Shown: positions 1 through 8,260 of the stretch, piece after piece
How the letters are laid out: the number at the start of each line of letters is the position of its first letter
Position numbering within the stretch: position 1 is the first letter of the stretch
Source: Halomonas getboli
GTDB taxonomy: Bacteria; Pseudomonadota; Gammaproteobacteria; Pseudomonadales; Halomonadaceae
Direction: 5' to 3'
NCBI RefSeq assembly: GCF_023094245.1
Contig: NZ_JALMEW010000006.1
Span: forward strand, 151,608-215,607
Length of the DNA: 64,000 nucleotides
Position numbers and translations under genes: made by a program
Notes under the pieces: generated by a model
Database searches by the model: none
What the model was told of the DNA's origin: nothing
The model's input: the letters and a program-made list of their open reading frames with translations, nothing else

Positions 1-1
1 G

Positions 2-610
2 GCCGCCGGCCATGGCTTCCCCGAGGCCATGACCCTGGCCAATCTGGCCGCCGGCCTGGTGGTCGCCAAGCCCGGCACCGCCACGCTGTCCGTCGCCGAG
101 CTCTACACCGCCCTGCACGGCGACAAGCTGGCCGAGTTCGGGGTGATCGGCGAGGCGCCGCTGATCGAGGCGGTGCGCGCCGCTCAGGCCCGTGGCGAGC
201 GGGTGGTGATGACCAACGGCTGCTTCGACATCCTCCACGCCGGCCATGTGGCCTACCTGGAACACGCCCGCCGGCTCGGCGACCGCCTGATCGTGGCGGT
301 CAACGACGACGCCTCCATCGCCCGGCTCAAGGGCCCCAAGCGGCCGATCAATCCGCTGGCCCGCCGCATGCAGGTGCTGGCCGGGCTGGGCGCGGTGGAC
401 TGGGTGGTGCCCTTCGCCGAGGACACCCCGCAGCGGCTGATCGAGGCGGTGCTGCCCGACGTGCTGGTCAAGGGCGGCGACTACCGGCCCGAGGACATCG
501 CCGGCGGCGAGGCCGTGCGCGAGGCCGGCGGCGAGGTGCGCGTGCTGGGCTTCGAGGACGGCGTCTCCACCACGGCCATGATCTCCACCATTCTCGACCG
601 CGAGGCCTGA
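2..610 (+). CDS. hldE: Bifunctional heptose kinase/ADP-heptose synthase HldE, 3' part
   Basis: The window opens inside this gene; about 203 codons remain. They cover the end of the ribokinase-like kinase domain and the complete C-terminal nucleotidyltransferase domain. The nucleotidyltransferase signature [12 protein letters not shown], with its HxGH nucleotide-binding motif, lies about 70 residues into the visible part, followed by KGGDY. The family makes ADP-D-glycero-D-manno-heptose for the LPS inner core in the cytoplasm. The stop overlaps the next start (TGATG), so waaA, another LPS core gene, is translationally coupled to it. Confidence 0.95.
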   Translation, partial: AAGHGFPEAMTLANLAAGLVVAKPGTATLSVAELYTALHGDKLAEFGVIGEAPLIEAVRAAQARGERVVMTNGCFDILHAGHVAYLEHARRLGDRLIVAVNDDASIARLKGPKRPINPLARRMQVLAGLGAVDWVVPFAEDTPQRLIEAVLPDVLVKGGDYRPEDIAGGEAVREAGGEVRVLGFEDGVSTTAMISTILDREA

Positions 611-1908
611 TGGCCGGCCATCCCTGGGTGCGGCGCGGCTACTCCGCCGCGCTGCTGACGCTCTCGCCGCTGGTCTGGCGGCGGGTGTGGAAGGAGAGCC
701 TGCCCGGGCGCTCCCGTACCGAGCGGCTGGGGCGCATCGCCGCCTCGCCCGAGGGCGCGCACAGCCTGTGGCTGCACTGCGCCTCGGTGGGCGAGGTGCA
801 GGCCGCCCGCCCGCTGATCGAGGCCCTGGCGCGTCGTCACCCCGACAGCCGCCTGGTGATCACCACCATGACCGCCACCGGCGCCGAGCGCGCCCATGCC
901 GTTGCCGAACGCCTGCAGGGCGAGGGCGATGTGGCCGAAGTGAGTCATCACTTCGTGCCGCTGGACTTCCCCGGCGCCGCGCGGCGTTTCCTCGAGCGCC
1001 TGCGCCCCGATCTCGCCATCTTCTTCGAGACCGAACTGTGGCCCAACCTGCTGGCCGGCTGCGAGCGGCGGGGCATTCCGGTGGCGGTGGTCAACGGCCG
1101 GCTCTCGCCGCGGGCCTTCCAGGGCTACCGTCGACTCGGGCGGCTGATGGCCGAGGCGCTGTCCCACGTCAGCTGGCTGGGGGCCAAGTCCGAGGCCGAT
1201 GCCGAGCGCTTCCGGGCGCTGGGCATGGCGGCGGAGAAGACGGAGGTGACCGGTTCGCTGAAGTTCGATCTGGCCCGTGATGACAAGGCCTTCGAGGTGA
1301 GTGAGCGCTTGCGCGCCGGGGTCGGCAAGCGCCCGGTCTGGGTGGCGGGGTCGACCCACGAGGGCGAGGACGAGGCGCTGCTCGAGGCCCATGCGCGGCT
1401 GCGCGAGCGCTATCCCGAGGCGCTGCTGATCCTGGTGCCGCGCCATCCCCGGCGCTTCGAGGCGGCGGCCGAACTGTGCCGGGCCGAGGGCATGATGGTG
1501 GCCCGGCGCTCGCGGGACGAGGCGGTGAGCGGCGAGACTGCGGTCTACCTGGGCGACACCATGGGCGAGCTGTCGGCGCTCTACGGCGCCGGCGACGCGG
1601 CCTTCGTCGGCGGCAGCCTGGTGCCGATCGGCGGCCACAACCTGCTGGAGCCGGCCGCCATGGGCGTACCGGTGCTGACCGGCCCCGAGCTCGCCAACTT
1701 CAGCGACGTGGCCGAGGCGCTGCGCGAGCGGGACGCGCTGGTGGAGGTCGGCGACGCCGCCACGCTCGCCGAGGCGCTCGTGCGCCTGCTCGGCGACGCG
1801 GCGGAGCGTGAACGCCTCGCCGCGGCCGGGCGGGCGGTGGTCGAGGCCAACCGCGGCGCCCTGAAGCGCACGCTGGAAGGCCTCGAACGCCTTCTTCAGA
1901 CGAAGTAA
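610..1908 (+). CDS. waaA: 3-deoxy-D-manno-octulosonic acid (Kdo) transferase
   Basis: 432 aa, the usual family length. It transfers Kdo from CMP-Kdo to lipid A precursor at the inner face of the inner membrane. The N-terminus has one hydrophobic anchor (about residues 8-22). HCASVGE, ETELWPN, GSTHEGE and the glycosyltransferase-B donor-site block IGGHNLLEPAA are all present. The ATG overlaps the hldE stop by one base. It ends 13 bp before the convergent rpiA, and no terminator is visible in that short gap. Confidence 0.96.
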   Translation: MAGHPWVRRGYSAALLTLSPLVWRRVWKESLPGRSRTERLGRIAASPEGAHSLWLHCASVGEVQAARPLIEALARRHPDSRLVITTMTATGAERAHAVAERLQGEGDVAEVSHHFVPLDFPGAARRFLERLRPDLAIFFETELWPNLLAGCERRGIPVAVVNGRLSPRAFQGYRRLGRLMAEALSHVSWLGAKSEADAERFRALGMAAEKTEVTGSLKFDLARDDKAFEVSERLRAGVGKRPVWVAGSTHEGEDEALLEAHARLRERYPEALLILVPRHPRRFEAAAELCRAEGMMVARRSRDEAVSGETAVYLGDTMGELSALYGAGDAAFVGGSLVPIGGHNLLEPAAMGVPVLTGPELANFSDVAEALRERDALVEVGDAATLAEALVRLLGDAAERERLAAAGRAVVEANRGALKRTLEGLERLLQTK

Positions 1909-1921
1909 GCGCTCACTCCTT

Positions 1922-2599
1922 TCACGCTTCCGGCGTCAGGCGCTGGACGCCCTGGTCGGTGCCCAGCAGCAGCACGTCGGCGCCGCGGGCGGCGAACAGG
2001 CCGTTGGTGACCACGCCGACGATGGCGTTGAGCTTCGCTTCCATGGCCACCGGGTCGTCGATCATGAACTCATAGCAGTCGAGGATCTGGTTGCCGTTGT
2101 CGGTGACCACGCCCTGGCGGTAGACCGGGTCGGCGCCCAGCTTGACCAGCTCCCGGGCCACGTAGGAGCGCGCCATGGGAATCACCTCCACCGGCAGCGG
2201 GAAGTCGCCCAGCCGCTCCACCTTCTTGGAGCCGTCGGCGATGCACACGAAGCGCTGTGCACAGGCGGCAACGATCTTCTCCCGCGTCAGGGCCGCTCCG
2301 CCGCCCTTTATCATCTGCAAGTGAGCGTTCACTTCGTCCGCGCCGTCGACATAGACGGGGACGGTGCCCACCTCGTTGAGCTCGAAGACATCGATGCCGT
2401 GGCTGCGCAGGCGCTCGGCGCTGGCCTCGGAACTGGCAACGGCGCCGCGGAAGTCGTCGCGTACGGCGGCCAGCTTGTCGATGAACCGATTGGCGGTGGA
2501 GCCGGTGCCGACGCCGATCACCACGTCACGCCCGAGATGGGGGCGGATCTCGTCGAGGGCGGCGGCCGCCACGGCGTCCTTGAGTTCGTCCTGGGTCAT
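1922..2599 (-). CDS. rpiA: Ribose-5-phosphate isomerase A
   Basis: 225 aa. Interconverts ribose-5-phosphate and ribulose-5-phosphate in the pentose phosphate pathway. Visible motifs: phosphate loop [10 protein letters not shown], catalytic VDGADEVN, and [12 protein letters not shown] longer frame runs upstream to 2695, but family alignments start at MTQDELK, so I use the ATG at 2599. The gene is divergent from ilvA with about 155 bp between starts, as in many Gammaproteobacteria. Confidence 0.96.
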   Translation of the reverse strand: MTQDELKDAVAAAALDEIRPHLGRDVVIGVGTGSTANRFIDKLAAVRDDFRGAVASSEASAERLRSHGIDVFELNEVGTVPVYVDGADEVNAHLQMIKGGGAALTREKIVAACAQRFVCIADGSKKVERLGDFPLPVEVIPMARSYVARELVKLGADPVYRQGVVTDNGNQILDCYEFMIDDPVAMEAKLNAIVGVVTNGLFAARGADVLLLGTDQGVQRLTPEA

Positions 2600-2754
2600 G
2601 GGGGGACTCGTCTGGCTGGAGGGTGGAAATGCCGCGCCATTATAGGCCATGGCGCCTCGCCGTGCTGGACGCCGTGCCGGCGCGAATGCTACCAATAGAG
2701 GTTCCCCTCGCGCCGCGTCATGCGGCCCCTCGCGCTACTTATCGGAATGTCAGG

Positions 2755-4269
2755 ATGCTCGAAGATACCGTCAAGAAGATTCTCCAGGCCCGGGTCTATG
2801 AAGCCGCCCGGGAAACGCCGATCTCATCGGCCCCCTTCCTGTCCCGCCGATTCGACAACCAGATTCTGATCAAGCGCGAGGATCTTCAGCCGGTCTACTC
2901 CTTCAAGATTCGCGGCGCCTACAACAAGATGGCGCAGCTCAGCGACGAGCAGAAGGCCAAGGGCGTGATCGCCGCCTCGGCGGGCAATCACGCCCAGGGG
3001 CTGGCCATGGCCGCGAAGCAGATGGGGGTGAAGGCGGTGATCGTGATGCCGCGCATCACCCCGGAGATCAAGGTCGCCGCGGTGCGCGCGCGGGGTGCCA
3101 GGGTGGTGCTCAAGGGCGACGCCTTCGCCGAGGCCGCGGCCCACGCCCAGGAGCTGATCGCCGAGCACGGCTATACCTATATCCCGCCGTTCGACGACAT
3201 CGACGTGATCGCCGGCCAGGGCACCGTGGCGGTGGAGATCCTGCGCCAGAACCCCGGTCGCCTCGACGCCATCTTCGTGCCGGTGGGCGGCGGCGGGCTG
3301 ATCGCCGGTGTGGCCGCCTACGTGAAGTACCTGCGCCCGGAGATCAAGGTGATCGGCGTCGAGTCCGAGGACAGCGCCAGCCTCAAGGCGGCCCTGGACA
3401 GCGGTGAGCGCGTGGTGCTGGACCAGGTCGGCGTGTTCGCCGAGGGCGTGGCCGTGGCCCAGGTCGGCGAGGCGCCCTTCGCGGTGATGCGCGACCTGGT
3501 GGACGATGTCATCACCGTCAACACCGACGAGATGTGCGCCGCGGTGAAGGACATCTTCGAGGACACCCGCGCGGTCTCCGAGACCTCCGGCGCCCTGTCG
3601 CTGGCCGGCCTCAAGAAGTACATCCAGCAGACCGGCGCCAGCGGCGAGACCCTGGTGTGCATCAACTCCGGCGCCAACACCAACTTCGATCGCCTGCAGC
3701 ACATCGCCGAGCGCACCGAGCTGGGCGAGCAGCGCGAGGCGATCCTGGCGGTGACCATTCCCGAGCGGCCGGGCAGCTTCAAGAAGTTCTGCCGCACCAT
3801 CGGCAAGCGCATGGTCACCGAGTTCAGCTATCGCTACGCCGATCCCGAGCAGGCGCACATCTTCGTCGGCGTGCAGGTCAAGCCGGGCGGCGAGGACCGC
3901 CAGGCGGTGATCGACCGGCTGCGCGAGGCCGACTATCCGGTGGAGGACCTCACCGACAACGAGCTGGCCAAGCTGCACCTGCGCCATCTGGGCGGCGGTC
4001 GTCCCCAGGAGCGCTTCGACGAGGAGGTCTATCGCTTCGAGTTCCCGGAGCGCCCCGGAGCGCTGATGAACTTCCTCACCCACCTGCCCCATGACTGGAA
4101 CATCTCACTGTTCCACTACCGCAATCACGGCGCCGCCTACGGTCGGGTGCTGGTCGGCATGCAGCTGCCGGAAGGCGATCGCGGCCACGTCGAGGAGCAC
4201 TTCGACGAGATCGGCTATCGCTACTGGAAGGAGTCGGACAACCCCGCCTATCGCCTGTTCATGGCGTGA
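2755..4269 (+). CDS. ilvA: Threonine ammonia-lyase (threonine deaminase), biosynthetic
   Basis: 504 aa. PLP-dependent conversion of threonine to 2-oxobutanoate, the first committed step of isoleucine synthesis. The PLP lysine lies in SFKIRGAYN and the cofactor phosphate loop is GGGGLIAG. Two C-terminal ACT-like regulatory domains (about residues 325-500) mark the biosynthetic, isoleucine-inhibited type rather than the short catabolic TdcB. The frame is open 44 codons further upstream, but MLEDTVKK matches the family start. Confidence 0.96.
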   Translation: MLEDTVKKILQARVYEAARETPISSAPFLSRRFDNQILIKREDLQPVYSFKIRGAYNKMAQLSDEQKAKGVIAASAGNHAQGLAMAAKQMGVKAVIVMPRITPEIKVAAVRARGARVVLKGDAFAEAAAHAQELIAEHGYTYIPPFDDIDVIAGQGTVAVEILRQNPGRLDAIFVPVGGGGLIAGVAAYVKYLRPEIKVIGVESEDSASLKAALDSGERVVLDQVGVFAEGVAVAQVGEAPFAVMRDLVDDVITVNTDEMCAAVKDIFEDTRAVSETSGALSLAGLKKYIQQTGASGETLVCINSGANTNFDRLQHIAERTELGEQREAILAVTIPERPGSFKKFCRTIGKRMVTEFSYRYADPEQAHIFVGVQVKPGGEDRQAVIDRLREADYPVEDLTDNELAKLHLRHLGGGRPQERFDEEVYRFEFPERPGALMNFLTHLPHDWNISLFHYRNHGAAYGRVLVGMQLPEGDRGHVEEHFDEIGYRYWKESDNPAYRLFMA

Positions 4270-4358
4270 CGTTCTCCGGTCGGCGTGAGTAAGCGGTCGC
4301 TTGCGCGCTAGGCTCTGCCATATCGACATTGTTTTCCTTCATTCTCCGGGTATGACGG

Positions 4359-4387
4359 TTGTCATGCCCGGGGGCTTCCGCTAGGCT
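4359..4387 (+). promoter_or_regulatory. Putative sigma-70 promoter of the small-ORF unit
   Basis: TTGTCA at 4359-4364 and TAGGCT at 4382-4387 are 17 bp apart, downstream of ilvA and about 70 bp before the first small ORF. The -35 box is good and the -10 box weak. Assignment is by eye only. The rest of the 189-bp stretch between ilvA and the first small ORF (4270-4458) shows nothing else I can name. Confidence 0.4.
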
Positions 4388-4458
4388 GTGGCCTCGCTCG
4401 AGGCGCCCACTTCCTCATCGATGCGAAAGCCGTGAACAAACGGCGTTCGAGGAGGTAA

Positions 4459-4572
4459 ATGCGCCTTTTGCAGCGATCTCGACGTCGTATAGTCAATAGC
4501 CGTCAACGTCAGCCGATGTCCCGGGAGATCCCCCGGACGCGGCGCCGCCACATCCAAGGGAGTCGACGATGA
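4459..4572 (+). CDS. Putative 37-aa arginine-rich micro-ORF
   Basis: ATG at 4459 is preceded by a near-perfect Shine-Dalgarno (GAGGAGGTAA, ending just before the start). It encodes 37 residues with about one third arginine and no membrane segment. Its stop overlaps the start of the next small ORF (ATGA), the classic arrangement for translational coupling. I do not recognise the sequence. It may be a real small protein or a leader ORF that controls the downstream peptide. The strong ribosome site is the main evidence; conservation is untested. Confidence 0.4.
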   Translation: MRLLQRSRRRIVNSRQRQPMSREIPRTRRRHIQGSRR

Positions 4573-4664
4573 AGCGCAAGCCCGACCTGGTCATGATCCT
4601 GGTACTGATCTTCGGGATCGGTGTCGTGGCCACCGGCTACGCCCAGGCGCTGGTCGGCCAGTAG
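4569..4664 (+). CDS. Conserved-looking 31-aa single-pass membrane micro-protein
   Basis: 31 aa, with start ATG at 4569 and Shine-Dalgarno AAGGGAG eight bases upstream. A basic N-terminus (MKRKPD) is followed by one hydrophobic segment (about residues 7-24) and a short polar tail, which suggests an N-in inner-membrane peptide. From memory, similar short proteins beginning MKRKPDL occur near fau/zapA in other Gammaproteobacteria; I cannot check this here. It overlaps the arginine-rich ORF upstream by four bases and is followed by a strong terminator, so the two form their own short transcript. Confidence 0.65.
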   Translation: MKRKPDLVMILVLIFGIGVVATGYAQALVGQ

Positions 4665-4687
4665 GCGCCGAGCGGAGCGATTCCCGA

Positions 4688-4727
4688 AAAAAAGCGGTCG
4701 ATGCCACCAGGCATCGACCGCTTTTTC
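4688..4727. terminator. Bidirectional intrinsic terminator
   Basis: A 16-bp perfect stem (4690-4705 with 4710-4725, loop ACCA) is flanked by A-runs on the left and T-runs on the right. It ends the small-ORF transcript on the plus strand and the fau transcript on the minus strand. Confidence 0.85.
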
Positions 4728-4750
4728 GTGGGCCGCGTTCCGGCCGGGCG

Positions 4751-5383
4751 TCAGGGGCGCACCACGCGCCGGTCGCTGACGATGGCATCGAGCGGTACGT
4801 CCCAGGGCGCCACCGGCAGGCGCTCGACGCGCTGGCAGTCGTGGGCCAGGCCGATCAGCCGCGGACGCGGCCCGCGGCCGCGGGTGAAGGCCAGGGTGCG
4901 GTCGTAGAAGCCGCCGCCCATGCCGATGCGCTGTCCGTCGTCGTCGAAGCCGACCAGCGGCATCAGGATCAGGTCCAGTGCCCAGGCCGGGGTGCGGCGG
5001 GCGCGATGGGCGCCGTGCCGGGTGCAGGGCTCGGGGATGCCGAAGCGGTTGGTCACCATCGGCGTACCGGTGTGGTAGTGCACGAACCACAGGGCGTTGT
5101 GGGAAAGCGGGCGCAGCACGGGCAGATGGACGCGGGCGCCGCGGCCGTTCAGCCAGGGCATCAGTCGGGTCGGGTCGATTTCGCCGTCATTGGGCAGGTA
5201 GAGGGCCACGCGTCGGGCGCGCTGCACTTCGGGAAGGCGCCGTAGCTGGTGGCATAGCCGCCGGGCGGCCTGGTCCTGCTCTTGCGCGCTCAGCCGGCGT
5301 CGGCGACGGCGAAGCTCGCGACGCAGGGCGCGTCGTTCGTCGTCACGCACGGGGCAGGCGGCGGTGTCGTGAAGATCGGTCAT
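4751..5383 (-). CDS. fau: 5-formyltetrahydrofolate cyclo-ligase
   Basis: 210 aa. ATP-dependent conversion of 5-formyl-THF to 5,10-methenyl-THF in folate metabolism. The C-terminal signature GMGGGFYDRTLAF is intact, with VALYLPNDGEID upstream. I take MTDLHDTA (5383) as the start; a longer frame to 5416 would run into the 6S RNA. It lies immediately downstream of 6S RNA, as in E. coli ssrS-ygfA, so 6S read-through can supply its mRNA. Confidence 0.93.
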   Translation of the reverse strand: MTDLHDTAACPVRDDERRALRRELRRRRRRLSAQEQDQAARRLCHQLRRLPEVQRARRVALYLPNDGEIDPTRLMPWLNGRGARVHLPVLRPLSHNALWFVHYHTGTPMVTNRFGIPEPCTRHGAHRARRTPAWALDLILMPLVGFDDDGQRIGMGGGFYDRTLAFTRGRGPRPRLIGLAHDCQRVERLPVAPWDVPLDAIVSDRRVVRP

Positions 5384-5390
5384 GCAGAAA

Positions 5391-5576
5391 GGAGTTCCCC
5401 AGAGTGCCGCTGTCATTCTGGCCCTTGAACCCTGTGGTTCAAGGTGGGTGGCCGCAGCCGGACCGTCAGGCTTTCCGTCGCACGGACATGCACACGGGTC
5501 CGGACTAGCTGTTGGCCCCCTGGGTACTGCGCATAGGCTCGAGGGACTTAACGACTGGCGAACACCCCAGGGAACG
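5391..5576 (-). ncRNA. ssrS: 6S RNA
   Basis: About 186 nt between zapA and fau, the conserved ssrS locus. Hallmarks on the minus strand: a 5' CCCTGGGGTGTTCGCCAGTC followed by GTCCCTCGAGCC, a central GTGTGCATGTCCG, the 3' hairpin CCTTGAACC-ACAG-GGTTCAAGG, and a closing 3' GGGGAAC that pairs with the 5' GTTCCC. The overall shape is a long interrupted duplex with an open central bubble that mimics an open promoter and sequesters sigma-70 RNA polymerase. The ends are estimates. The 3' end runs to within a few bases of the fau start. Confidence 0.92.
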
Positions 5577-5581
5577 CTTCT

Positions 5582-5609
5582 ATCCTAGCAGAGCCAGGCC
5601 TGCGTCCAA
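5582..5609 (-). promoter_or_regulatory. 6S RNA sigma-70 promoter
   Basis: On the minus strand, -35 TTGGAC (5609-5604) and -10 TAGGAT (5587-5582) are 16 bp apart. A TG one base before the -10 box makes an extended -10. Predicted transcription start is about 5576, exactly where the 6S homology begins. The promoter sits in the short gap after the zapA stop. Confidence 0.7.
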
Positions 5610-5621
5610 AGGGAAGAATCC

Positions 5622-5921
5622 TCAGCGCGAGGGCGCGTCGGCCAGCGCCTTCTCCAGGCGCGCGCTGAGCTCGCCGAGGCTCTTCTCGCCGGCGCGGCGC
5701 TCCTCGAGGGTCTCGAGCAGCTCGTGGGTGATGTTCAGGGCCGCCATGATGGCGACTTTCTCCCGGTCGACCACCTTGCCCTGGGCGTGGATGCCCTGCA
5801 TGGCGCGGTCCAGGTAGCGGGCGGCGCGCTCCAGCTTGTCCTGCTCGTCCGGCGGACAGGCGATGACGTACTGGCGCTCCAGCAGGGTGATCTCGGTGGT
5901 GGGCCGCGAGGCGTCGGTCAT
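5622..5921 (-). CDS. zapA: Cell division protein ZapA
   Basis: 99 aa, standard length. It promotes FtsZ protofilament bundling at the Z-ring. The N-terminal globular part carries ITLLERQYVIACPPDE, and the C-terminal half is a predicted coiled coil (about residues 60-96, e.g. LGELSARLEKAL) used for tetramer formation. It is divergent from ygfB and upstream of 6S RNA, the usual neighbourhood. Confidence 0.94.
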   Translation of the reverse strand: MTDASRPTTEITLLERQYVIACPPDEQDKLERAARYLDRAMQGIHAQGKVVDREKVAIMAALNITHELLETLEERRAGEKSLGELSARLEKALADAPSR

Positions 5922-5978
5922 GGGGGGCTCCGGCGGGCCCGGAGCGCGCGGGGTGCGGCGCCATGGGGGCCCGATGCG

Positions 5979-6006
5979 TTAACATCGTGGGGTATACGTA
6001 CGTCAA
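5979..6006 (-). promoter_or_regulatory. Putative zapA promoter
   Basis: Minus-strand TTGACG (6006-6001) and TGTTAA (5984-5979) are 16 bp apart, in the 150-bp gap between divergent zapA and ygfB. A TATAAG at 6012-6017 on the plus strand could serve ygfB but lacks a clear -35 partner. Confidence 0.45.
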
Positions 6007-6071
6007 GTCACTATAAGAGAGCCGTTTGCGGCCGGTCAACGCGCCGCGCGGCCCTCGCACCGGATGGTCCC

Positions 6072-6659
6072 ATGTCTCTGATCAACGAACGTCAGGATTT
6101 CTCCGACATCGCCGACACCTTCCTGCTGCACGGCAGCATGCAGTCGCCGGCCTTTCTCGACGGGCGCCTGTGCGCCTCGCTGGCGCTGCACGATCTCAGC
6201 GCCGAGGGATGGCTGGAGATCGTGTGCCAGAACCTGGGCGTCGAGCAGCCCCGCGACGAGCCGTCCGCCGAGCGCCTGCTGGGCTGGCGCCGCCAGACCG
6301 TGGAAGCGCTGTCGGCCAGCGAGATGAACTACGAGCCGCTGCTGCCCGACGACCTGTTCTCCCTGGCCGAGCGGGCCGAAGGCCTCAAGGACTGGACCCT
6401 GGGCTTCCTCGAGGTGATCGAGGACGCCGGCGACGCGCCGCGCAAGCAGTGGTCCGAGCCGCTGCGCGAGGCGGTCGACGATCTCAAGGGCCTGACCAAC
6501 ATCGAGACCGACCTCGATGACGACCCGGAGAACGAGAACGACCTCTTCGCCCTCACCGAGCACGCCCGCATGGCCGCCATGATGCTCTACACCGAGCAGC
6601 ACCCCGGCCAGCCGCAGGTCGAGAAGGTCGACGACCCCGAGTCCTACACCAAGCACTGA
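6072..6659 (+). CDS. ygfB: YgfB/UPF0149 family protein
   Basis: 195 aa. A UPF0149 protein of all-helical, acidic type; its molecular role is poorly defined in the family. The start MSLINERQDFSDIAD matches homologues; the frame is open far upstream but has no family similarity there. Family-typical blocks include GRLCASLALH, LLPDDLFSLAER and LTEHARMAAMMLY. It precedes pepP by 82 bp, the conserved ygfB-pepP-ubiH-ubiI order. Confidence 0.9.
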   Translation: MSLINERQDFSDIADTFLLHGSMQSPAFLDGRLCASLALHDLSAEGWLEIVCQNLGVEQPRDEPSAERLLGWRRQTVEALSASEMNYEPLLPDDLFSLAERAEGLKDWTLGFLEVIEDAGDAPRKQWSEPLREAVDDLKGLTNIETDLDDDPENENDLFALTEHARMAAMMLYTEQHPGQPQVEKVDDPESYTKH

Positions 6660-6741
6660 GCCGGTCCGGGCCGCCGGCCCGGCACCGTGTGATGTCCGGC
6701 CCCGCCGCGTGGCGGGGCTCCCGCCTGCCCGAGGAGCTGCC

Positions 6742-8079
6742 ATGCCGCCCGAGATCCTGCCCCGCCCTGCCGCCATCGGCGCGGCCGAATTCCGCGAGCG
6801 CCGCCGCCGCCTGATGGCCTCGCTGCCCGACGATGCCGCCGTGCTGCTGCCCGGCGCCGCGCTGGTGACCCGCTCCGGTGACAGCGAATACGCCTTCCGT
6901 CAGGACAGCGACTTCCATTACCTGACCGGTTTCCCCGAGCCCGATGCCCTGCTCCTGCTGCTGCCCGGGCGGGAAGATGGCGAGAGCGTGCTGTTCTGCC
7001 AGGATCGCGACCCCGAGATGGAGGCCTGGACCGGGCGCCGGCTGGGCGCGGAAGGCGCCGAGCGCGTGCATGGCCTCGACCAGGCCTTCGGCAATGCCGA
7101 GCGCGATGAAGCTCTCGCTGCGCTGCTCGACGGCCGCACCGCCCTCTACCTGCCGCTGGACGACAGCGAGGCGCTGCACCTGGCCGAGTCGATCCGCGCC
7201 GAGCTGCAGGCCGGCGCCCGTCGTGGGGCGCGGCCGCCGCTGGCCTTCGCCGACGTGTCCGCGCGCCTCCACGAGCAGCGCCTGGTCAAGAGTCCGGCGG
7301 AGCTGGCGCTGATGCGCCATGCCGGCGCGGTCAGCGCGAAGGCCCACTGCCGGGCGATGAGCGCCTGTGTCCCCGGCCTCACCGAGTACCAGCTGCAGGC
7401 CGAGCTCGAGCATGAGTTCCTGTGGCAGGGCGGCAGCGGCCCGGCCTACGCCAGCATCGTCGCTGGCGGTGCCAATGCCCGTGTGCTGCACTACATCGAG
7501 AACGCCGATGCGCTGCATGACGGCGATCTGGTGCTGATCGACGCCGGCGCCGAGTTCGACCTCTATGCCGGGGACATCACCCGTACCTTCCCGGTCGGCG
7601 GCCGCTTTGGCGAGGCGCAGCGCGCCCTCTACGAGGTGGTGCTCGGCGCCCAGCAGCGCGCCATCGAGGCGGTGCGCCCCGGCACCACCCTGACCGCGAT
7701 CCACCGCGGCGTGGTGCGTGACCTCACCCAGGGGCTGATCGAGCTCGGCCTGCTCGACGGCGAGCTGGAGGCTTGCCTGGAGCACGAGGCCTGGCGGCGC
7801 TTCTATCTCCACGCCACCTCCCACTGGCTGGGCCTCGATGTCCACGATGTCGGCCAGTATCGCCAGGACGGCGAGCCGCGCCCGCTGGTGCCGGGCATGG
7901 TGCTGACCATCGAGCCGGGGCTCTACGTGCCCGAGGATGACGACATTCCCGTCGCCTATCGTGGCATCGGTATCCGCATCGAGGACGATGTGGCGGTGAC
8001 CGAGGCCGGGCACGAGGTGCTGACCGCCGGCGTGCCCAAGCGGGTGGCCGATATTGAGGCGCTGATGGTCAAGAAATGA
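6742..8079 (+). CDS. pepP: Xaa-Pro aminopeptidase
   Basis: 445 aa, M24B metallopeptidase that removes an N-terminal residue preceding proline. An N-terminal AMP_N domain (about 1-150) is followed by the pita-bread catalytic domain. Metal ligands are visible in order: D in LIDAGAEFD, D in GDITRTF, H in HATSHWLGLDVHD, E in LTIEPGLY, E in GIRIEDD. The start ATG at 6742 has Shine-Dalgarno GAGGAG six bases upstream; an in-frame codon at 6709 lacks one. Confidence 0.96.
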   Translation: MPPEILPRPAAIGAAEFRERRRRLMASLPDDAAVLLPGAALVTRSGDSEYAFRQDSDFHYLTGFPEPDALLLLLPGREDGESVLFCQDRDPEMEAWTGRRLGAEGAERVHGLDQAFGNAERDEALAALLDGRTALYLPLDDSEALHLAESIRAELQAGARRGARPPLAFADVSARLHEQRLVKSPAELALMRHAGAVSAKAHCRAMSACVPGLTEYQLQAELEHEFLWQGGSGPAYASIVAGGANARVLHYIENADALHDGDLVLIDAGAEFDLYAGDITRTFPVGGRFGEAQRALYEVVLGAQQRAIEAVRPGTTLTAIHRGVVRDLTQGLIELGLLDGELEACLEHEAWRRFYLHATSHWLGLDVHDVGQYRQDGEPRPLVPGMVLTIEPGLYVPEDDDIPVAYRGIGIRIEDDVAVTEAGHEVLTAGVPKRVADIEALMVKK

Positions 8080-8260
8080 TCGTTAGCGGACTTCATAGCA
8101 TCCGTTTTACGTAACTTACATTATGAAATCTCGGTCGCGAACGGTGCCTCGGCCCCACACGCACAGCGCCGATAACGAGGGCCGTCAGGATGAGAGTCGT
8201 GAGTATGCGAGCCGTGATGACAGCCGTGAGGAACGCCATGAGGAAAGAGAGGAGCCGGCC

